This document shows positions 61,201 through 64,000 of a stretch of DNA of 64,000 nucleotides, piece after piece. The DNA lies in the NCBI GenBank assembly GCA_965140395.1, contig OZ223205.1:248001-312000 (forward strand), given 5' to 3'. Source of the DNA: Parvibaculum sp002684405. GTDB taxonomy: Bacteria > Pseudomonadota > Alphaproteobacteria > Parvibaculales > Parvibaculaceae. The notes beneath the pieces were generated by a model that had not been told where the DNA came from, made no database searches, and worked only from the letters and a program-made list of their open reading frames with translations. Position numbers and translations under genes: made by a program. Position 1 is the first letter of the stretch; the number at the start of each line of letters is the position of its first letter.

Positions 61201-61365
61201 GGCCAGCCCGTGTTCCAGCTTTGCCCGCGTGACGGCGGAGCGGTAAAGGCCGTCCACAGAGTACCGCGCCCGCCCCGGCACCGCGCCATGGCGCAGGCCC
61301 ACACGCGCAGGAAAGGGCGGGATATCGGACGGCGGCACCCCACCGGACTTTTTACGAACACTCAT
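58288..61365 (-). CDS. P-type cation ATPase, PEGLP (P2-like) type, with N-terminal HMA_2-like domain
   Basis: The 1025-residue pump has an N-terminal HMA_2-like module (residues 33-78), a Pro/Lys linker and a cation-ATPase N-domain (AEGWHAVPLEEALAAVAARREGL). Downstream it has TGES (300-303), PEGLP in helix 4 (417-421), the phosphorylated Asp460 in FDKTGTLTQNKMT, ITGDQPATA, GDGINDGPAL, and WINLVTDVLPALGLALEEP in the C-terminal helices. The PEGLP motif marks it as related to Ca/Mn/Na pumps rather than CPx copper or zinc pumps. The ion is not predictable. ATG 61365 is set by the protein start. Confidence 0.85.
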   Translation of the reverse strand: MSVRKKSGGVPPSDIPPFPARVGLRHGAVPGRARYSVDGLYRSAVTRAKLEHGLAGDPQVTRARIDLRTGNLLVEFDRALSHEEMAWRIDGLLDGKAMAPGVAKGPASPRQNKPGRKKPVPGTHEPSPASAPRVAEGWHAVPLEEALAAVAARREGLGVEEAASRLREQGPNELPVGEPRSDLALFLDQFKSLPVAMLGGSAIMSFATGSPLDALVTLGVVGANGGVGYAMESGAEKTIRDITGHGEHRVLVRREGAVRDIASREVVPGDIVVLTPGAFIEADARIIEAIGLTVDESSLTGESVPVPKHAGTLDDRDAPLGERANCIFRGTIVDGGSGLAVVMATGVETEIGRIQALTGEARPPQTPIERELERMGRHLVYLSLGVCGGVFALGVARGLGTMPMLKSAVALAVAAVPEGLPAIATSTLALGLGELKKKNVLVRRLEAVEGLGSLNVLCFDKTGTLTQNKMTVESLLVGAETVHLGVDGFGTEDGHADLTRHEMKKFLEVAALCSEVRIEQNGNGPLFHESPTEVALVDLAARGGVDVAAVRDDNPADRIVYRTEQRKFMVSRHHRISEEKISLAVKGSPDQVLQHCRVMEVDGVLGVIDDAARAQIVAENERLGGEGLRVLGLAYSHDPGNDPDEPKDLIWLGLVAMKDPLRGGMADLMAEFHKAGIRTVMITGDQPATAHAIAREVGLAGDAAPVVVDAAKLDSLSPEEFRRTIASGNVFARVSPARKLEIIRALQETGMRVGMTGDGINDGPALRAADVGIAMGQGGAQSAQDVADVVIRDDDLTTLGAGIAQGRATYANIRKAIHFLLATNLSEIAVIAAETMSPGDQLESPMEMFWINLVTDVLPALGLALEEPEQGIMSVPPRDPDAPMFTPDYYKMLASEAGIISASALAAHGYGLLRYGPGPRTRSLTFSTLVGAQLLHALSCRHDRFHGLTGGELFGNKYLNGTLAAAGALQVLPLAWPPLRRLLGLAPIGISDGLVIGGGMLASFAGNEYLLARRTMKDAASHPVS

Positions 61366-61625
61366 AGGCAGCAGTATCGACAGAGGGATGACGGTTTTAT
61401 GTTCGCCGCCTCCCCTGGCAGGAAGCCGGCGTCCGGCCCCGAGCATATCCCTAGCCGGGGCTTCCACCCACATCGATCAGCGCAAAAGGCATCGTCGCCT
61501 CGACCGAAACTGCCGGAAAACCTCCCTGAGAGAGGGCAGCCCCCCGTCGCCTTGCCGGAAAGCCTTGGTCTTGCCGTGCCCCTCTGGCAGACTTGGGGCC
61601 CGGAGGAATACAGGGAAATAAAAAG

Positions 61626-63023
61626 GTGAAAACCGTTCCCGCAACGATGCGCTACCTCGCAGCCGCCGCTCTGGCGCTGGCAGGGCTCGTTCTGTGGGCC
61701 GCTGCCCCCGGCGCGGCCGAGCGGCAGGAGCAGCGAAGCGGCATCGCCGCCCTTTCCGACATTACCGGCGCCATCGGCCCCGCCACGGTGAAGCAGATCG
61801 GCGAGGCCATCGAAACCGCGGAAGCGGAACGCGCGGACATCCTCATCCTGCGCATCAACACGCCGGGCGGTCTGGTCGATTCCACGCGGGACATCATCTC
61901 GCTCATCACCACCGCCGATATCCCCGTCATCGGCTATGTCGCGCCCGCGGGCGCCCATGCGGCCAGCGCCGGCACCTACATCATGTATGCGACCAGCCTC
62001 GCCGCCATGGCGCCGGGCAGCAATCTCGGCGCCGCGACGCCCGTTCAGATGGGCGGCGGCGGCCTGCCCGGACTGGGAGAAGGCGACAAGACGCCCGAGA
62101 CGAAAGATGCCGATGGCGGCAAGGCACCGTCCGGCGGCACGGCGATGGAACACAAGATCGTCAATGATGCCGTCGCGCTCATTCGCGGTCTGGCCGAGCT
62201 TCACGGCCGCAATGCCGACTGGGCGGAAAAGGCCGTGCGCGAGGGCGCAAGCCTGACGGCCAGCGACGCCGTGAAACAGAATGTCGTCGAGCTGCTCGCG
62301 GGCAATGTCGGCGAGTTGCTGGAAAAGGCCGACGGGCGCGAAGTGGTGACGGGCGCGGGCAAGGTGACGCTTGAAACCAAAGGGCTCATCGTGCGGACCA
62401 TCGAGCCGAGTTTCCTGACGAAACTGCTCTCCCTCATCAGCCACCCCAATGTTGCCTTCGTGCTGATGATGATCGGTATTTACGGCCTGATCTTCGAGTT
62501 TTCCAATCCGGGCAGCTTCGGCCCCGGCATCATCGGCTCGATCTGCCTCGTGCTGGGCTTTTATGCGCTGAACCAGCTGCCGCTCGACTATGCGGGGCTT
62601 GCGCTCATCGCGCTCGGCATCGGGCTGATGGTGGCCGAAGCCGTAACGCCCACATTCGGCGCGCTGGGACTGGGCGGCCTTGTCGCCTTCGTCATCGGCG
62701 CCACCATGCTGGTGGACAGCGACGCGCCGGAGTTCCAGCTTTCATGGTCGGTCATCGCCATCACCACCATCGTGACCGGCCTCCTGCTCATCCTGCTGCT
62801 CGGCTATGTCTGGCGCGAACAGCGCCGCCGCGTCACCACGGGCCGCGAGGGCATGACGGGCGTCAAGGCGCGCATCGTCGAATGGCGCGAGGGCGAGGGA
62901 TATGTTCTCGCCCAGAGCGAACGCTGGCACGCGCGCGGCCCCCGCGACCTCAAGCCCGGCGACGAAGTCGCCGTGACCGGCCTCGACGGCCTCACTCTCA
63001 TTCTCGGCGACCCGCAAGGTTAG
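61626..63023 (+). CDS. NfeD-family membrane-bound serine protease (ClpP class)
   Basis: The 465-residue protein has a signal segment ending in AAPGAAE, and a ClpP/SppA-like domain with ILRINTPGGLVDSTRDI. The nucleophile Ser lies in AHAASAGTYIMYA and the Lys in MEHKIVNDAV. Four or five helices and a C-terminal OB-like NfeD domain (TGREGMTGVKARIVEW to the end) follow. Such proteases cleave the C-terminus of partner stomatins. GTG 61626 is used; ATG 61647 is possible. The slipin gene follows after ten bases. Confidence 0.9.
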   Translation: MKTVPATMRYLAAAALALAGLVLWAAAPGAAERQEQRSGIAALSDITGAIGPATVKQIGEAIETAEAERADILILRINTPGGLVDSTRDIISLITTADIPVIGYVAPAGAHAASAGTYIMYATSLAAMAPGSNLGAATPVQMGGGGLPGLGEGDKTPETKDADGGKAPSGGTAMEHKIVNDAVALIRGLAELHGRNADWAEKAVREGASLTASDAVKQNVVELLAGNVGELLEKADGREVVTGAGKVTLETKGLIVRTIEPSFLTKLLSLISHPNVAFVLMMIGIYGLIFEFSNPGSFGPGIIGSICLVLGFYALNQLPLDYAGLALIALGIGLMVAEAVTPTFGALGLGGLVAFVIGATMLVDSDAPEFQLSWSVIAITTIVTGLLLILLLGYVWREQRRRVTTGREGMTGVKARIVEWREGEGYVLAQSERWHARGPRDLKPGDEVAVTGLDGLTLILGDPQG

Positions 63024-63033
63024 GAGCCCCCCA

Positions 63034-63786
63034 ATGAACTTCGCATTCATCGCCTTCATCCTTTTTGCCTTGGTGATCTTCCTCGCCTCGGCGATCCGCA
63101 TCCTGCGCGAATATGAGCGCGGCGTCGTCTTCACGCTCGGACGCTATACGCGCGTCGCCGGCCCCGGCTTCATGATCCTGATCCCCGTCATCCAGCAAAT
63201 GGTGCGGACCGACCTGCGCACCTTCGTGGTGGACGTGCCGAGCCAGGACGTGATCTCGCGCGACAACGTGTCGGTGAAGGTGAACGCGGTTCTCTATTAC
63301 CGCATCCTGGAGCCGAACAAGGCGATCCTGAATGTCGAGGACTACATGGCGGCGGTCAGCCAGCTTGCCCAGACCACGCTGCGCTCCGTGCTCGGCAAAC
63401 ACGAGCTCGACGAGATGCTCGCCGAACGCGACAAGCTCAATGCCGACGTACAGGCGATCCTCGACGAACAGACCGACGCCTGGGGCATCAAGGTCGCCAA
63501 TGTCGAGATCAAGCATGTCGATATCGACGAGAGCATGATCCGCGCCATCGCCCGCCAGGCCGAAGCCGAACGCTATCGCCGCGCCAAGATCATCAACGCC
63601 GAAGGCGAACAGCAAGCCGCCGAGAAGCTCGTCGAGGCAGGCCGCCAGCTCGCGACCGAGCCCGCCGCAATGCAGCTTCGCTATTTCGCCGCGCTCCACG
63701 ACATTGCAGGCGACAAGACCAACACCATCATGTTCCCGCTGCCGATGGACCTGCTGTCGTCACTGAAACCGGCGGACAAGACCTGA
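63034..63786 (+). CDS. SPFH-domain slipin (stomatin-like protein)
   Basis: The 250-residue protein has an N-terminal membrane hairpin or helix (FAFIAFILFALVIFLASAIRI), the SPFH core (REYERGVVFTLGRYTRVAGPGF to VANVEIKHVDID) and a helical Ala/Glu-rich C-terminus (AEAERYRRAKIINAEGEQQAAEKL). It forms membrane oligomers and is the expected partner and substrate of the NfeD protease upstream. The two genes form the standard nfeD-slipin operon. Confidence 0.93.
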   Translation: MNFAFIAFILFALVIFLASAIRILREYERGVVFTLGRYTRVAGPGFMILIPVIQQMVRTDLRTFVVDVPSQDVISRDNVSVKVNAVLYYRILEPNKAILNVEDYMAAVSQLAQTTLRSVLGKHELDEMLAERDKLNADVQAILDEQTDAWGIKVANVEIKHVDIDESMIRAIARQAEAERYRRAKIINAEGEQQAAEKLVEAGRQLATEPAAMQLRYFAALHDIAGDKTNTIMFPLPMDLLSSLKPADKT

Positions 63787-63810
63787 TGCAAAGCTGACCC
63801 TGCGAGCGGC

Positions 63811-63993
63811 CTATTCTTCGTAGGTCATCATGCACGTCATGCCGCCGTGAAGCATGGGGGCGGGCACGAGATTGGTGCCGGCGGAGAGCCCGGCGGCGCC
63901 CTCCCCTGCGTTGACCAATAGCCAGACGCTCATGTACACAGAGTCACATATGAGCGCGTCGCCCGAACGCGCCGACCGGGAATTATCGACTTG
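63811..63993 (-). other. Short open frame near window end, possible 3' gene fragment
   Basis: A frame of 61 codons on the minus strand ends at TAG 63811-63813. From ATG 63933 it would give 40 residues (MSVWLLVNAGEGAAGLSAGT onward, ending MTCMMTYEE). Third positions are G/C-rich like real genes, but a TGA at 63994-63996 closes the frame upstream and no ribosome site is seen. It may be a gene remnant or chance; I do not recognise it. Confidence 0.25.
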
Positions 63994-64000
63994 TCACGCT

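Overview
The window is GC-rich (third codon positions mostly G or C) and densely coding. It looks like a chromosomal segment of an alphaproteobacterium. The evidence is a metX-metW pair, a phaA/phaB/phaR polyhydroxybutyrate locus, a complete ccoNOQP-ccoGHIS (fixNOQP-fixGHIS) block with a FixK/FNR-type site, a BigR/SqrR-like persulfide sensor next to a rhodanese, and two intergenic repeats of the kind dispersed in alphaproteobacterial genomes. Many P450, RND, TetR and thiolase genes resemble hydrocarbon- or steroid-degrading genera such as Parvibaculum, but that placement is inference. No rRNA, tRNA, CRISPR array, transposase, integrase or prophage was seen.

Layout. 1-5.1 kb: 3' end of metX, metW, a small methyltransferase, gloB, a cupin, a polysaccharide deacetylase and a Tat-exported DUF882 protein. 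5.1-8.3 kb: a three-hairpin repeat, phaB and phaA on the minus strand, a 480-nt control region with a perfect inverted repeat, and phaR. 8.4-13.4 kb: a PAS-GGDEF-EAL protein, small hypotheticals, a dienoyl-CoA-reductase-like SDR followed by an orphan crotonase C-terminal tail, and an anchored hydrolase. 13.5-16.4 kb: pabB-pabA-pabC with overlapping stops and starts. 16.3-23.2 kb: a membrane protein whose terminator lies inside pabC, a DUF2817 protein, a second repeat, rpmF, a SPOR protein, alanine dehydrogenase, a NUDIX hydrolase, a DUF2061 protein and an orphan polyamine-type ABC ATPase.

23.2-27.5 kb: MerR and TetR regulators divergent from an emrA-emrB efflux pair, with two matching operators between them. 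27.6-38.3 kb is a catabolic neighbourhood: thiolase, cytochrome P450, MFS transporter, then a minus-strand operon of TetR, extradiol dioxygenase, FAH-family hydrolase and flavin monooxygenase behind two adjacent perfect palindromes, then an RND/MMPL exporter. 38.3-43.9 kb: a 600-nt non-coding stretch and a yhiI-rbbA-yhhJ-type ABC export operon. 44.1-53.3 kb: cbb3 oxidase structural and assembly genes plus a DUF2189 membrane protein.

53.4-63.8 kb: an exported MsrA/MsrB pair, a YaiI/YqxD protein, a YhiN-type flavoprotein, the BigR-like regulator with rhodanese, a small DUF5132-like membrane protein with an HMA-like membrane protein facing a PEGLP-type P-type ATPase, and an nfeD-slipin pair. The least familiar combination is the last metal-transport-like module. 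It resembles in layout the small-protein/P-type-ATPase effluxosomes known in mycobacteria, but no substrate can be read from the sequence.
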